DNA of 64,000 nt from Deroplatys truncata (taxonomy: Eukaryota > Arthropoda > Insecta > Mantodea > Mantidae): NCBI GenBank assembly GCA_030765065.1, contig CM060978.1:54712421-54776420 (forward strand), in the 5' to 3' direction. Below are positions 11,028 to 23,149 of the stretch, piece after piece (within the stretch, counting starts at the first letter, position 1; each line of letters begins with the position of its first letter). The notes under the pieces are model-generated. The model saw only the letters and a list, made by a program, of their open reading frames with translations, was not told the origin of the DNA and searched no databases. The position numbers and the translations under genes are program-made.

Positions 11028-11273
11028 ATGCCAGCGTACAGTGCTTATAGTTGTGCAAATAATTCCAGCATAAAAAGAAATATTGGTTATTACTCATTAC
11101 TCATAGAGGTAAGAATCGACCTGTGTGCTATGAAATATAAAAACTTTGTGGCAATCAAAACTGCTAGAGTATGTGGAATTCATTTTAGAGAAATTATTTT
11201 AATGAGTCATTTTCACCTCCAGAGCAACACTTATAAGTGTACCCATTCATACAAGAGTTATAATTTGCATTAA
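11028..11273 (+). pseudogene. THAP-domain fragment, left arm
   Basis: It begins MPAYSAYSCANN, matching the MPxxCxxxGC start of THAP domains except that the first Cys is Ser. Later it reads TARVCGIHF, the C-X2-H half of the C2CH zinc site. The spacing is consistent with one THAP domain of about 60-80 residues, but the Trp-containing middle is missing, suggesting a deletion. The right-arm copy keeps the first Cys but has lost the second half-site, so neither alone is an intact finger. Confidence 0.55.
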
Positions 11274-11461
11274 TGCCCCTTGTGTATTACATTTTCTTTC
11301 AGTGACAGGCCCACCACATGGGTGAAAAATACTGAATAGCGCACAAACACAAAAGAATATTTTCTGGACTTACTTTCTTCTTCATCTTCACTGGATTCTC
11401 TCAAATTTTCATTTGGTTTATAATCTTCATCATTTACAGCTGAAGATTTGCGCCGTTTATA

Positions 11462-12727
11462 CAAGGGTGGATTGATAAGTCAATAACTTTTTAAAGAAAA
11501 TAATTTTTTTCAAATAATCAATTTTATTTCTCAACACAGCTTCCTTTCAATTCAACACACGTCCAACGTTTCTCCAATTTTTTTAACCCATCCAAAAAAT
11601 ATGATTTTTTGAAGTCTGCAAAATATGAGGTTGTTTCTGCCATGATGTGTTCACTGGACGTGAATTTCTTCCCAACAAGCCAATTTTTCAGGTTTGCGAA
11701 GAGAAAGAAGTCGCTCAGAGCCAAATCTGGAGAATATGGTGGGTGAGGTAGCAGTTCGTAGCCCAATTTCACAAATTTTGTGATGGCAATGGCTGACTTG
11801 TGTGCAGGTGCATTATCCTGGTGAAAGAGAACCTTTTTCTTCACCAAATGAGGTCATTTCTTTAACAATTTCTTGTGAAACTGATGCAGCATTGCGGCAT
11901 AATACGAACCTGTGATCGTTTTACCCTTTTCCAGGTAGTGGATGTCTATCACCCCTTGTGAACCCCAAAAGATAGCTGCCATGAGGTTTCCTGCCGACTG
12001 AATGGTTTTCGCTTTCTTTGGAGCAGATTCGCTGAAGGAAATCCACTGCTTTGATTGTTGTTTGGTTTCAGGTTGATAGTAATGTATCCAAATTTCTTCA
12101 ACCGTGATATAATGCCGCAAAAACTCATTTGGGTTGCGCTGGAACATGTTCAAACCTCCCTGTGAAATGATCATACGATTCCGCTTGTTCTCAACTGTGA
12201 GCAGTCGCGGCACCCATCTTGCTGACAGCTTTCTCATACCCAAAAACTCATGCAGAATGTTAAACACCGGCTCACTCGAGATGTTTATGGTCTTGGCTAT
12301 CTCACGGATTTTCACTCGGCGATCTTTCAACACAATATTGTGAACTTTGTTCATTTCTTCTGTTGCGACCTCAACTGGCCATTCTGTGCGCACGGCATCT
12401 CTTGTGCTTCAACAGCCACGTCGAAATTCTGTGAACCACGCCATGTGATGGAGCAGAGTCCCCATAATACTTGTTGAGCTTTTCTTCCATTTCCTTCACT
12501 GTCTTACCATGCAAAAAGTAGTGTTTATCAGAACATGAAATCTGCATTTTCTATGAAGCAACACACATCTGCTTACTTTAGATGCTCTCAACAATGTTCT
12601 AAGAAACAAATGACGACGAATTTCTGCGATTAAACCCAGAATAGATGTAAGACTTGGGTGCAAACAAGAAACCTGTGATTACAATGCTATCTCTCGTCAA
12701 AATCATGGACTTATCAATCTGCACTTG
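11462..12727 (-). mobile_element. Full-length mariner element (family M2) nested in THAP element
   Basis: 1266 bp between TA dinucleotides (11460-11461 and 12728-12729). The inverted ends read CAAGGGTGGATTGATAAGTC and CAAGTGCAGATTGATAAGTC. This is the expected length for an intact mariner, and the coding frame is nearly complete on the minus strand. It interrupts the acidic/serine-rich reading frame of the THAP element. Confidence 0.9.
11524..12545 (-). pseudogene. mariner transposase, nearly complete (family M2)
   Basis: The N-terminal HTH region (KEMEEKLNKYYGDSAP, near 12510-12440) is frameshifted, but from 12393 one frame runs to 11524 with a single TGA at 11856-11854, most simply a CGA-to-TGA change. 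Motifs in order are VEEIWIHYYQPETKQQSKQW, LFHQDNAPAH and HPPYSPDLALSDFFLF. The second and third Asp are 34 residues apart, as in mariner (DD34D). The first catalytic position is Glu instead of Asp (VEEIW for VDETW). Stop, frameshift and this substitution make it inactive. Confidence 0.9.
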
Positions 12728-12729
12728 TA

Positions 12730-13092
12730 GCACTAAAAATTTCAGTTCCCAACTTGCACTGAATTTCAGCATCAGTCTTCAACTCCATGTGTAAAGACTC
12801 AGAAACAAGTGTAGCTTCACTTTCTTGCTGAAAATTTCTTACTGAATTATCGACTAGCTATAGTACTTGCTTTCACTTAAAAGAATAGTCTTCTCAAAGG
12901 CACTACATTATCTTTCAATCTCGGGCTTTTGAACTTCCTGTTCATTATTCTTATTTTTATAACCCCGTTAAAATTACTTTCTTTGAAACGAATTCCACTT
13001 ACTCTAGCTCATGCTCTGAGGAATGAGTAATAACCAATATTTCTTCTTACGCCAGCATTACTTGCACAACCATAAGCACTGCATGCAGGCAT
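12730..13092 (-). pseudogene. THAP-domain fragment, right arm
   Basis: On the minus strand from 13092 the frame reads MPACSAYGCASN, with a C-X4-C start that suits THAP, then RVSGIRFKES where CGIHF would be expected. A little later RLKDNVVP resembles the LKxxAVPxxF box that closes THAP domains. The frame is broken by stops. Serine- and Glu-rich reading (ESEATLVSESLHMEL) continues to the mariner insertion at 12727. An acidic segment resumes beyond the mariner (YKRRKSS...EDEEE, 11462-11370), ending at GTAAGT, a possible donor site. Confidence 0.55.
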
Positions 13093-13358
13093 TCTTGACC
13101 TTGCACCCCACAGGACACTAGGGAAGGAAAACTGTCCTACAATCGCAAAATCACAACAGGAATTAATTGCAATGCAAGGCTAACTAATGCAAGTGACAAT
13201 GAGAGCATGCCGTGCTCCCAGCTTGATGACGTGAACATGAGGTGAGGATTAAACATAAAAGTGCTTCCAGAATGAAAACAAGTCATAGAATGACAAGATT
13301 TTCAACAATCTCGGATTTGTTGTTAGATGTTTTTAAAATTCAGTTCAGCCCTCCTTAA

Positions 13359-13956
13359 AGGCTGGTTCACAACCAACGAGAACGAGAAAGTTGAAATACA
13401 TGTATTCAAATGGGAGTGTTCACAACCGACGGGAAGCATTCCCGGGCCCAGGAACGGGAATGAAGAGTTGCCCAACTTTTAACTTTCTCGTTCTCGGGCA
13501 CGGCGTATTAGATCCCTATTGTGCATATTAGACTCTTCAGTCTAGAGATTATTCTAGGCAATCGTGACATGAAACAGCCACTAGTGCTCTCTATAGCCTC
13601 TAGCTGGAAACATGAAACTGGAAGGGATTAGCAGTAAATGTTCTTCCTAACCTCATCCCGACACCCGCAAATCTAATCAGCGTTGGTTCCTCTGATGAAG
13701 GGGTCATTTGTAGTTTGTTTATATGCAACTCAAAACTGGCTATTACCTAAAACACAATGGAAAAAGCTACAAAGAACAGCTAAAACTGGTGGAAATGAAA
13801 AAAGAGCAATAAACAATTTTAATGTATGCCATTAAATAAAAGAATGAAAGATTGCCATAAGTAGAGGGATCAGAAATGTAATGGATATGCATTTACATAA
13901 TGTTTACTCTATCGAATTTTGACACTGGCTTGGCTAAATTAGAAGTAGGTGAAAAA
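13359..13956 (+). mobile_element. Harbinger-like element H1, copy 2 (3'-truncated)
   Basis: It starts AGGCTGGTTCACAACC after TAA and follows the element at 39198-40000 for about 600 bp, including the block CAACTTTTAACTTTCTCGTTC and the shared TAGTTTGTTTATATGCAACTC. The sequence stops where an R1 copy begins (13957), and the missing 3' part was not found on the other side of it. Confidence 0.72.
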
Positions 13957-14863
13957 ATCTGATGTATTACACTCACATGACTTTCTCTACTCTTGTACAA
14001 ACTATTTATACAAACGCTTATTCTCCATCTACTTCATGTTAATCGAGAAAAACATTTGCAGAGTCTTATCTTATTGCTAATTTTCTTGTAGATGTAAGGG
14101 GAATATATATTTACAAGGGCAATTTGGAAATACAGTAGCCTTTAAGCACATACATATCTCTTAATAGCTGGTTGCTAGGTGCAGCACCATTCCCTTTACA
14201 ACAGATCAATACTCTTTGCATATCCAAGACAAAAAAATGAATAACAAATTCCCATTTGAGAAAATAAGTATTGAAAAATTTAAGGGAATAACAAGTAATA
14301 TCTCGAAAATGGTTCACTCAAAAAAAAAAAAATGTATATGACAAATTGTGTATTTTAATGCGATCTACATTTTTTGTGTAGTAAAATTTCGTCTATCTCT
14401 TATGGTTTACCAGTTATGCAAAAGTCGTTCACAATGACGAATACTTTTGGCGACATTCCCAGAAAATTAGAGATATACATTTTATTTGTTATGAAAATAT
14501 CTTGAACATATGATATTTTAATCAAAATCGTTAGCCATTTTTGAGAAAATTAAAATTTTCGAAAAATGTTCAATGTAAAGGGTAGTCTGGGGTGGGGAGA
14601 TTTTCTTGAAAACCTTTGTGTCGCATCTCTGGAAGATACTAAACCTAAATACCAAGTTTGGTGTTTATCCGACTGTTCGTTCCTGAGTTATGCTGTTCAC
14701 AGACATACACACAAGACACACACACGGACATGTTTCCAAAAATGCTTTTTTTGGATTCAGGGGGTCTCAAAACATGTATTTGCAGTGAAATCTCGGTATC
14801 GAATTTTTGGGTGGAATACAATACTTCCCCTACTTACTATACGTAGTACAGAAAGTAAAAATT
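13957..14863 (+). repeat. R1 dispersed repeat, copy c
   Basis: Full-length copy with both ends (CTGATGTATTACACTCACATG and GTACAGAAAGTAAAAAT). It joins the truncated Harbinger-like element on its left. Closest to copies b and d; about 0.9 kb. Confidence 0.85.
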
Positions 14864-15479
14864 GGCCAATGTGGTGTAATAGGTGTGCACTAACTCTCCT
14901 GCTCAAACCAACAAATAAGATCCCAACCTTGAGTGATAGCATTTAAGTGTTGCTCAAATAAAACAGCCTCATATAAGTAACAAAACTCCAGCACAATCTT
15001 TATAGCTGCTAATGTCAAAACATAAACTTACGGCAGGTCTCCACTGCAACAATCAACAAAACATGTTGATACAACAAGTTGAAGCTCAACATGTCGATGG
15101 TAAACAACCACCACCACTGACCAGTCTTGTGTAACATGTTGATTCAGTATGTCTTGCCTAAGCAAATTGTTTTCCACCAGCAGTGGATAAATAATCTTCC
15201 ATGCATGTACCCACACCTTTTCTGGGTTAGGGCATCAAAACATGTATTTATGATAATTCTTTGTATCAAATTTCCAGGTGGAATGCAATACTTCCTCTAC
15301 CTACTAAATATAAGATAAAGAAAAACTGCCAATGTTATTTTGAACTACTCATTATTGATTTTTTTTATACATCATTCTCATTGAAAGTTCCAAGAATAAC
15401 TTCTCAGATTTCTGTGTGAACATTCCCTTTAACCATAAATTTAATTGAATTTTGATCAGTGGATACACTAAAACTTCAC
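14864..15479. other. Spacer with an R1 3'-end fragment
   Basis: No gene. Roughly 15205-15325 is a decayed R1 end (AAAACATGTATTTATGATAA, then GGTGGAATGCAATACTTCC). The rest is unclassified. Confidence 0.45.
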
Positions 15480-16165
15480 TTACTTTAAATCAATTGAACA
15501 TGTTTCGAAAGCACTGCTTACTTTCATATTCAGCTTTTTTCCAATTAAGCATGACAGGAATTTGGATCCATAGATGTAGGTGGCCTGGAAGTGGTGTCAT
15601 CTGTGTGTTCATGATGAAGCTGCTTAAATTGTTGAGTGGTGGGATTTTAAAGTTCATTACTGTTTTCATGCATTTGATTACGTGTGTGACTTCCCAAACT
15701 TTATGTTCTGTTGGATTGGTGGTGCATTTCAGGAGTCTGACTTTGGGGTTGATTTCAAGGTTTGTGGTCCAAAAATGGTTTGCTATGGCAGATTTGTCCA
15801 TCTGTTTGTTGGATATGCATCTGAAGTGCATCCTTCTGGTTTCAATATCTCTTTTTGTTTCACAAACATATACCAAGTCACAATTTTCACAGTTCTGTCA
15901 GATTTTTGTTCTTGTGGAATTTTATCTTTGACAGCTGGTAGGTTCTGAAGTGTGTGTATTCTGTGATGCCAATGATATGTTGTATATTTGAATTGTTGCT
16001 TTGGTTCCTGCATACTGAAGGTTGTATTTTCTGTAATGTTTTTTTCCATTTTTAACCATTTAATCTCAGGTAATAAGCACTTTCCCATGCGAAACAAAGC
16101 ATATGACTTGTGCAATATTCCTATACACAAGTTAACAGTAACTCCTAGCCCTAAGCTCACTATTT
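15480..16165 (-). pseudogene. Penelope-like GIY-YIG region relic
   Basis: The minus strand gives, across one frameshift, LPAVKDKIPQEQKS (about 15930), then MVYVCETKRDIETRRMHFR, ANHFWTTNLEINPKVRLL and NFKIPPLNN. This matches the GIY-YIG nuclease and following tail of Penelope-like elements, which usually reads ...YVGETKRxLxTR..EH.. and later INFxIPPxNN. The order and wording parallel the Penelope relics at 30614-30850 and 31760-32297. The GIY half is degraded. No RT domain is recognisable upstream. Confidence 0.72.
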
Positions 16166-16489
16166 ATTCCTATCCAGTGCCCGATTTTCATTTATTTTTC
16201 CATCTTGTACAAGAACAGTCCTAATTTTATAGTCTCTGCTAAATATTTCTTTTATTGAGAATTTCTCTGTCCATTTTAAACCATTTATCTCTAACGTTTA
16301 TATGCATTTCTATGATTAGTATAATCACATTCAAATATCATGTGAACTAGACCTTTTCCTCCACAATGGACACTGACCTTGCATAAAATCTTTGTTGTCC
16401 TTTCAATCTCTGTTGTTCTTATCCTGGCTAACTTCCTTTTCCTCTTGGTTCAAGTTGTCTATATATTTTTACCCCCTCTACCACATACA

Positions 16490-17320
16490 TACAAGGTAGA
16501 GAAGGTATTTTATTCCACCAAAAACTTTGATACCAAGATTTCAACAGAAGTACATGTTTTGAAGCACCCTAAATAAAAAAAAGGCAGTTTTAGAAAAACG
16601 TCCATGTGTGAAACTCAAAAAGGAAAAGTTGGATAAATACCAAACTTGGTATTTAAATTCAGCATCTTCAAAAGATGCAACACAAAGATTTTCAAGAAAA
16701 TTCCTCCTGCCCAAAATACTACCCTTTATATGGAACATTTTTCGAAACTTTTTATTTTCTCAAAATTGACTAACAATTTGATTAAAATGCCATAAATTAA
16801 AGTTATTTACATGATAAATAAAATGTATTATATCTTGAATTTTCTGGGAATAGCCTGTGAAGTCCACTTCATTGGAAGCAATTTTGTTTAATCTTGTATA
16901 ACTGGTAAACGCTAAGCAATAGACGAACACATACTGCAAAAAAAATATAATCTCTTTTAAACACACTATTTCAAATAGCTTTTCTGTGGCATTCAGCCAT
17001 TTCCGAGGTATCCATTATTAATGCTTCAATTTGTTCAATACTTTGTCTTAAAGTCCCATCTATTTTCAGTTGTTTCAGGATTGCATGCAAACAGTATGGA
17101 ATTTTAAGACCGCATATAGTGTCCAGCTCTTAAACATTTGACTATCGCTGTTCCCTTTATACCCTGCAAAGTGTGTAATGTAGCTATTTCTGCAAAGATT
17201 TATCTCAATTAAAATGAAGCAGGTAAAAAATAAACTTTTGTGAGAATAATTTGTATATCCACTAATAAGTGATAGAGGGTAGAGAAAGTTATGTGAATAT
17301 AACACATCAGATTTTTTTCA
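16490..17320 (-). repeat. R1 dispersed repeat, copy f (diverged)
   Basis: Reverse-complement R1 with GGTAGAGAAGGTATTTTATTCC near the left end and GTAGAGAAAGTTATGTGAATA then AACACATCAGA at the right end. More diverged than copies b-e. Confidence 0.65.
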
Positions 17321-20222
17321 TTTCCCATGTTTTTCATTTTAATATAAAATATTAATAACCACTTTTCTTCTATTCCAACAAATAAATGTTGTATTCCAAT
17401 ATTTTCAATTACATTTCTCATAATTTTCGGGAAAAAACTTTCACATTATTTTCCCTCATTCTCCAAATATCTCCCAAGCCATTATATTCTGAAAATTAGT
17501 CTGCAGTAAATGCTAGGTAGAAAATCATGAGCTTTTCTGCACTTCTTTAACTACTTAAATAGCATAAGACTATAAGCTTTGGAAAACAAAGTTCCTCCCT
17601 TTTTTTTTCTAATGTGACTAATATTTCTAAGTACCTAACATTTTATTGCATGGCACAATACATGCTTTATTCATGAACGATCACAAGATTCTCTTAAGTC
17701 CTAGGGCCCTTTCAGTAAGGAATTGGTTCTATGTTAATAGTAATCAGCCAGCAGTTGAAATAACCATTGTAATTAGCCCTTTCTAGCCCAATGGTATCAT
17801 TTGACATTATACTTGTTGCTGGAAGTCTGGTAAAAATTTTGGACTTGGAAGAATTATTTTTTGATAAGTATCTTTATTGGTACATGTTTCGGCATTTTCT
17901 TTAAATCCATTTATATTAGTAGAGCTTAAAATAAAAACAAAAATAAAAACTTTCATGAATATGTTCTTTATATACAAATACAAAAGCTGTATTCTGCTAT
18001 TGTAGCTCCATCCACTTCCACACATGCTGATCACTGTTTATTTTATGTGGGCCCACTCCATTGCAATACCTCAGTAAGGATTCCGACTGACGTGACCTCT
18101 GACCAGTGAGGTTTAATGCTTTGCCCAATGGTGCCACAAATCCGAGATCAGTTAACACAAGTATTGTATGCCAATATCAAACAGGAAAAGGTTAAAAGCA
18201 TAACTGTAATAAAGGCTTCTATCTGTGAGGATTGAAGTAAATGAATAAACATTAGGAAGTAAAAAAAGCCTCTTAAAGTTTACATTGCAATGCAGCAAGG
18301 GATAGATGTGTAAACTGGCTTAGAATAATAGGTTTTGAGAGTATTGCAGATGTTACTTCAAATTCTCATCCATGAAGTATTTTTATCAATGGGCTACAGG
18401 TTGGAGATGCAATGTTACAACCCTAATTATGAAAATGTCACTTTAAAGTCCTATCTGCAAGACTGATTAACACAGAAACAGAGCTTGAAGTGAAAAATAA
18501 AGAGGCAATGTCAAAATCAAGATGCACTCAGATATGGTAATTTGGATCACCTATCCAAAGCAGACATACAGTTATGTAACCAAATCAAGTCAGACGTTAA
18601 TGTGCACTGAATCTTTATTCTCTGAGCCATATATTCTGAGTGAAAGAGGTATAGATACCAATCTCTTAGGTGACTTTTTGTATAAAAGCATTTTAGTCTG
18701 TAAAAACTTGTTTCAGCAAAAAAAATAAGTTTTCTGCACTTTTCATCACATAATTTACAAACAGGACAATTAAGGCAAGTCTTACTGACATATATGACAG
18801 AAAAGCAACTAATCTAAGTTTTTTGTTGTATAACTTTCTTCCTTAAATGCCTCATTTTGACACAATTTAGTATTTTTGTTTTGTACAAATTCTAACTTAT
18901 GCTGAAGTTCATGACGTTGCAACAGAGGCTGAGTAATTGATTACACGCACGTTTCACATGGCTGTTACCTCAACCTGCTTTATCTCTCACATTCACATCT
19001 TTGGTATAAACATATTTACCAATATTGTACTCATTTTTATTTTGTTTTATTGTATATTTAAATAACATAATTTACTTTTATCATTTCCATAAAGTGTTAA
19101 ATAAAAATATCAAGTACCATACCTATTTGGTTTTTACATTAAGTGCATAATAAGAAAGCATTCAATTTAAAAAAACAAAAATTATTTTCTTTTATCGTCT
19201 CATTCATGTCCCAACAAGTGTGTTTCAATTCAGTTGCTTTCATTAACAAATTATCTTGGGAATTAAATATCCTATCAAGGTTAATATCATTCTTGTACAA
19301 CTTCGCAGCAGCATTGGAAAAATGGGGTGCATTCTACTATCTGATCTTAGTAAAAGATTCTTTTGCTGTAAGGAAAACACGCTGTTGCCAAAGTTCTCTG
19401 AATTTCGTACTGTTTTTCTACAAATCTATAAACACAGAATATAAGTTTTCAAAGAATTTTTCAGTGTAACCATCGAGATCTATCTATTATTTAAACGGTT
19501 ACATCTTTACACCTTTTCTCAGTATATGCACATAGTTTTGATTAATTTATAAATAATTTGCACTGAATCATTTCATTGCTTTAATTATTACACTCTCAGT
19601 TTCTGCATTTATTTTATGGACACCCTGTATTTTAGAACTGTGTAAACTGCTTACTGCTCGAGAAGCAAATGTATTCAAACTTCATTGCTGTGATATTGTT
19701 TTTGAAATAAGATGCTGAAAAAGCATATCATCTTAGTAACTCCCATTCTGCAAGATATACATACATATGAAAATCACTGCCTCCTGAAAATGTGTGTGTT
19801 TCAGAAAAATATAAACAGTGAAGTACTAATGCTTATTTTTTAAAACTTGTATACTTTCTTTAGTAGATAGTGGACTTACTCAGGGGGTCTGAATCTTGTT
19901 GATCTCTTAGAAGTTATTTCCTGTTATAAGGGTGCAGTAATAGCAAAACTGTGCACCCATAAGAATGCAATAAAAATCCAAAGTTTACACAAGTGGAAAC
20001 TTCTTGACAGGCACGCAAATGCTCATTAATAGCAAAAATATGTGTTCTATCTACTTATTGCCATTATATCTGAATATTTTCAGTCTTTTATGGACAGAAT
20101 ATTCATGCATTGTCTTCCAGTCACAAGAAAGGCCATGCAAAAAATGTTGTGCCTTAACACTTCCACAAGTTTATGCCACCAAGTGGCTTTAAGCACTTTT
20201 CACCCAGACTTAGTAGTATATA
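17321..20222. other. Unclassified 2.9-kb stretch
   Basis: Several short open frames occur, but none has a recognisable domain, biased codon use or splice-site support. No repeat shared with the rest of the window was noticed. If a host exon hides here, it is below what can be recognised by reading. Confidence 0.4.
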
Positions 20223-21326
20223 CTGTCCATTCCAAACCAGAGCTCCCTCTGATGTAAACAGAAGCACATGCTTCGGCTTGTCACGAACCCAAGAATATAC
20301 TCTTACATAAATAGTTCCTTAATACATGTATTGTATTATGAAATATTAGAGAAGGAAAGGTATAGAACTGCACATTTTATTGCGGTTATCAAAAGAACTC
20401 GTCGTTAAAGGTAATGGATATATACTAGCTGTTAAGGGATTACAAAATATGATTTTCGTCTGCTATTGCGCTAACGCCAAGAGCATCTTGCTTGTTAATA
20501 CCAACCATAATGCATGACTGCCACTCTCTTACATATACAAGAAATGCAGCAATGAATTCCCAGAGGTGCTATCTGAGTACCGAATAAACACTTTTCGTAA
20601 CACAGGATATATGATAAGTGAACAGTCATTCATAATACACTAACACACACATGCTCAGCTCAGGTCAAATCTTGTGATTTAGTCAGTTGGTATTTGAGCT
20701 CACATGGCAGAGGACGGTGTGTGTAGTGCGAATAAACTGTTCAAACACAGAAGCGGGAAATAGTTAAAAAGTGGCTAAAAACAAACAATACTTCATATAT
20801 TCAACTCACTATTATAAAAATACCCGACACTTGCATTATTGCATATTACGACACTAATATCGGATTTTACAGGCATTTCAGTGAGAAGTGTAACGAAAGC
20901 GAGCAGGGAATATAAACACACATAATAGAACATAGAAGAGGATAAAATGTGGGAACTTGTTTTGTGTGCAACAGTGCTGTGGAATTGTGGATAAGCTTGT
21001 TATTATTTTGGAGAGTAGTTCCGATTCCGATACGGCAGCTGAGTCATCTTCGGAGGATTCAGATTTGTTTGTTGCACTTTTGCCCGAGGATTGTGATTAA
21101 CGCAAGTAAAATGTTCATTGCCACATACTTATAAAATAGATTATCTCAGGTTGCATTTTGAACTATGATTCTCATGCAGGGCGCCTTTTTATAGATTAAA
21201 TAGTGTTCAACAAGCACGTGGGAGGGGAACAAGCAGCCATTATGGGCGGGGATTGCAAACTACTTTCGCGCAGATAATACAAAGAGTTTGTTTTCAGTGA
21301 AAGGCACTCTGGTTTGGAATGGACAG
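20223..21326 (+). mobile_element. TA-flanked DNA element, family D, copy B
   Basis: 1104 bp between TA dinucleotides, with inverted ends CTGTCCATTCCAAACCAGAG. Very close to copy C and close to copy A along the whole length. It keeps the acidic frame SSSDSDTAAESSSEDSD near 21010-21070. Confidence 0.82.
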
Positions 21327-21692
21327 TAGTGACACCTATTTCTGTTGATTGCAAAGATAGAAAATGTTACAACTTGAAGGACAGCTCACATAGAGCCATA
21401 AATATTTGATATAAAATATATTTTCTCAAGACGTTCTTGATATTTCTTTGAACTTTGGTGAACTGTTTCAAACTCATGTGCCAGTTAAAGCTGGTTTATT
21501 AAATTGTATAAGACTAGAAACAGTGATGTGCTTATTGTTAAAAGATAATGAGCAGGTTTATTATTTTTAATTGCCTGGTGTGCTATCTTTTATTTTCCTT
21601 TGAATGAACATCAGGAAATCCTTGTTTGAATGTAAAATTTACTTTTAGCAATAAATGTTATTTAGCTAACAAACTAAACCACCTCTAAATCC

Positions 21693-21869
21693 TTAGAATG
21701 GCTTCCTTTGGAAGGGAGGTGAAGCCGGTGGTACCGTGCCATAGATTTACGGTGCGTAAAAGAACCTCAAGCCTGATAAAGAGGCCTCTGAGCATACCCA
21801 ATATAGAATGGGACACTAAGGACCACAGTAGTTATAGAGCACCCATAAATAAAACTCAATAACTAAAAA
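21693..21869 (+). mobile_element. SINE S1, 5'-truncated copy with target duplication
   Basis: It begins at TTAGAATGGCTTC, without the tRNA-like head, and ends after CCCATAAATAAAACTC. An 11-bp duplication CCTCTAAATCC flanks it (21682-21692 and 21870-21880), as expected for LINE-driven insertion of a truncated SINE. Confidence 0.8.
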
Positions 21870-21880
21870 CCTCTAAATCC

Positions 21881-22479
21881 ATTGGACTGTTCATTCTGTG
21901 AAATTTATTTTGCATATACAGCAACAAAAAAAAAAAAAAAAATTACGTTTAAAAAGCATTTTGGTTTACGATTAAAGCAACTTTTGCTTTAACCTAATAC
22001 CACAGAATTAACTTAAACTCTTTACTGAAGTACAATATTAGGAATAATGTTCCAACACAAGTGAAGCATACAGTCACTCATGCATTCCTCTGTCGTACTA
22101 ATAATGCCATTTACAAAACCATGTGGTTTTTTTTATGTACTGTTAAAGGCTTTTTGTGAAATTAACTCTCTTCTTTCTCCATCTGGCAATGAAGTATTTG
22201 TGTCACTTTTCTTGAAATAAGTGAGGATATCCCAACTCCAAATACTTGTAACACAAACATTTCTTTTTTCTCCCATATAACTAAAAACTGAATTTTCCAT
22301 TGTTCTAGAGAAATTCTGCTGATATCTGTATTTAGTTTGTTTTTGTAGCACTGAAAACATGTACGGAATGCAGTCATTTGATACCTAGTGACCCAAAGTT
22401 CCACCTTAAATATAAAACAATAGTAAAACTGAAAAATATGTGATAATAGCAAATGGTGTGTCATTATTCACAGAAAATG
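21881..22479. other. Unclassified spacer
   Basis: A 100-codon open frame lies on the minus strand (22464-22162) with no recognised domain. A poly-A run lies at about 21925. Nothing else noted. Confidence 0.35.
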
Positions 22480-22489
22480 AAAGCAGATA

Positions 22490-22925
22490 GACTGGACGGC
22501 ATCCTAATGCCATCTGTACAGCATGAAGCAGAAGATCCAGTTGCTATGCACTAAGGTCTCTATGGACACATGACAAAGCAAGATGGCATGGTTACAGGGA
22601 TGAGACCTAAAAGGCTAACTGTCAACCTTTCTACAAGAAAGCAGAAGTTAGACACTAATGCCATCTGTACGGCACGAAGCAGAAGTTCCAGTTGCTATGC
22701 ACTAAGGTCTCTGTGGACACGTGACGAAGCAAGACGGCATGGTTACAGGGATGAGACCTAGAAGGCTAACTTCCGTCTTTCTATATGAAAGCAGAAGTTA
22801 GACTGGATGGACCCTAATGCCATCTGTATGGCACGAAGCAGAAGATCCAGTTGCTATGCACTAAGGTCTCTGTAAACACATGACAAAGCGAATGGTTACA
22901 GGGATAAGACCTAGAAGACTGTCTG
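22490..22925. repeat. Tandem repeat, about three units of ~150-160 bp
   Basis: The phrase TAATGCCATCTGTA starts at 22505, 22656 and 22815, giving periods of 151 and 159 bp. Each unit contains CAGTTGCTATGCACTAAGGT and GGTTACAGGGAT. The units are similar but not identical. This could be a piece of a satellite array or a local minisatellite. Confidence 0.85.
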
Positions 22926-23149
22926 CCACACATCGATCTAAGAGTTATCCACTAACAAATCCGTCATGATATGGCCCTGTAGTTAAAGCAATGTAAAAGA
23001 GAGAATAATAAATAAATAAAATTATTAAAGAAATGATACGGATTACTTTAGTGTCTGCACTTTAGATAGTGGTCTACAACAGATGGTATATACAACACAA
23101 GAATGAAAAACTGGAAATATGTGCATGGGTTTTCAAACAATTTAAGTAA
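22926..23149. other. Short unclassified spacer
   Basis: AT-rich DNA between the tandem repeat and the Harbinger-like element. Nothing recognised. Confidence 0.35.

Larger units (their letters stand above)
10753..13357. mobile_element. THAP-domain DNA element with ~350-bp inverted arms
   Basis: The sequence at 10753-11105 returns reverse-complemented at about 13018-13357, starting AAGGAGGACTGAACT in the left arm and AAGGAGGGCTGAACT in the right. Each arm contains the first exon-like segment of a THAP zinc-finger ORF reading inwards. THAP domains are the DNA-binding part of P-element transposases and of several host proteins. A mariner is nested inside (11462-12727), and a Harbinger-type element sits directly against the right end (13359). 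The element could be a P-like transposon with long inverted ends or two copies fused head to head. Confidence 0.6.

Noticed and set aside
15452..15931. 159-codon plus-strand open frame
   Set aside because: It lies opposite the Penelope GIY-YIG relic, whose minus-strand translation shows clear family motifs; the plus frame is its shadow.
19143..19469. 108-codon plus-strand ORF as a gene
   Set aside because: No domain, no splice or promoter support, and composition typical of random AT-rich sequence.
22162..22464. 100-codon minus-strand ORF as a gene
   Set aside because: Trp- and Phe-rich but not recognised as any family, with no supporting splice sites. It was left inside an unclassified block.
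22490..22925. CRISPR array
   Set aside because: Units are ~150 bp with diverged repeats and no short-repeat/unique-spacer alternation, and the genome is eukaryotic.
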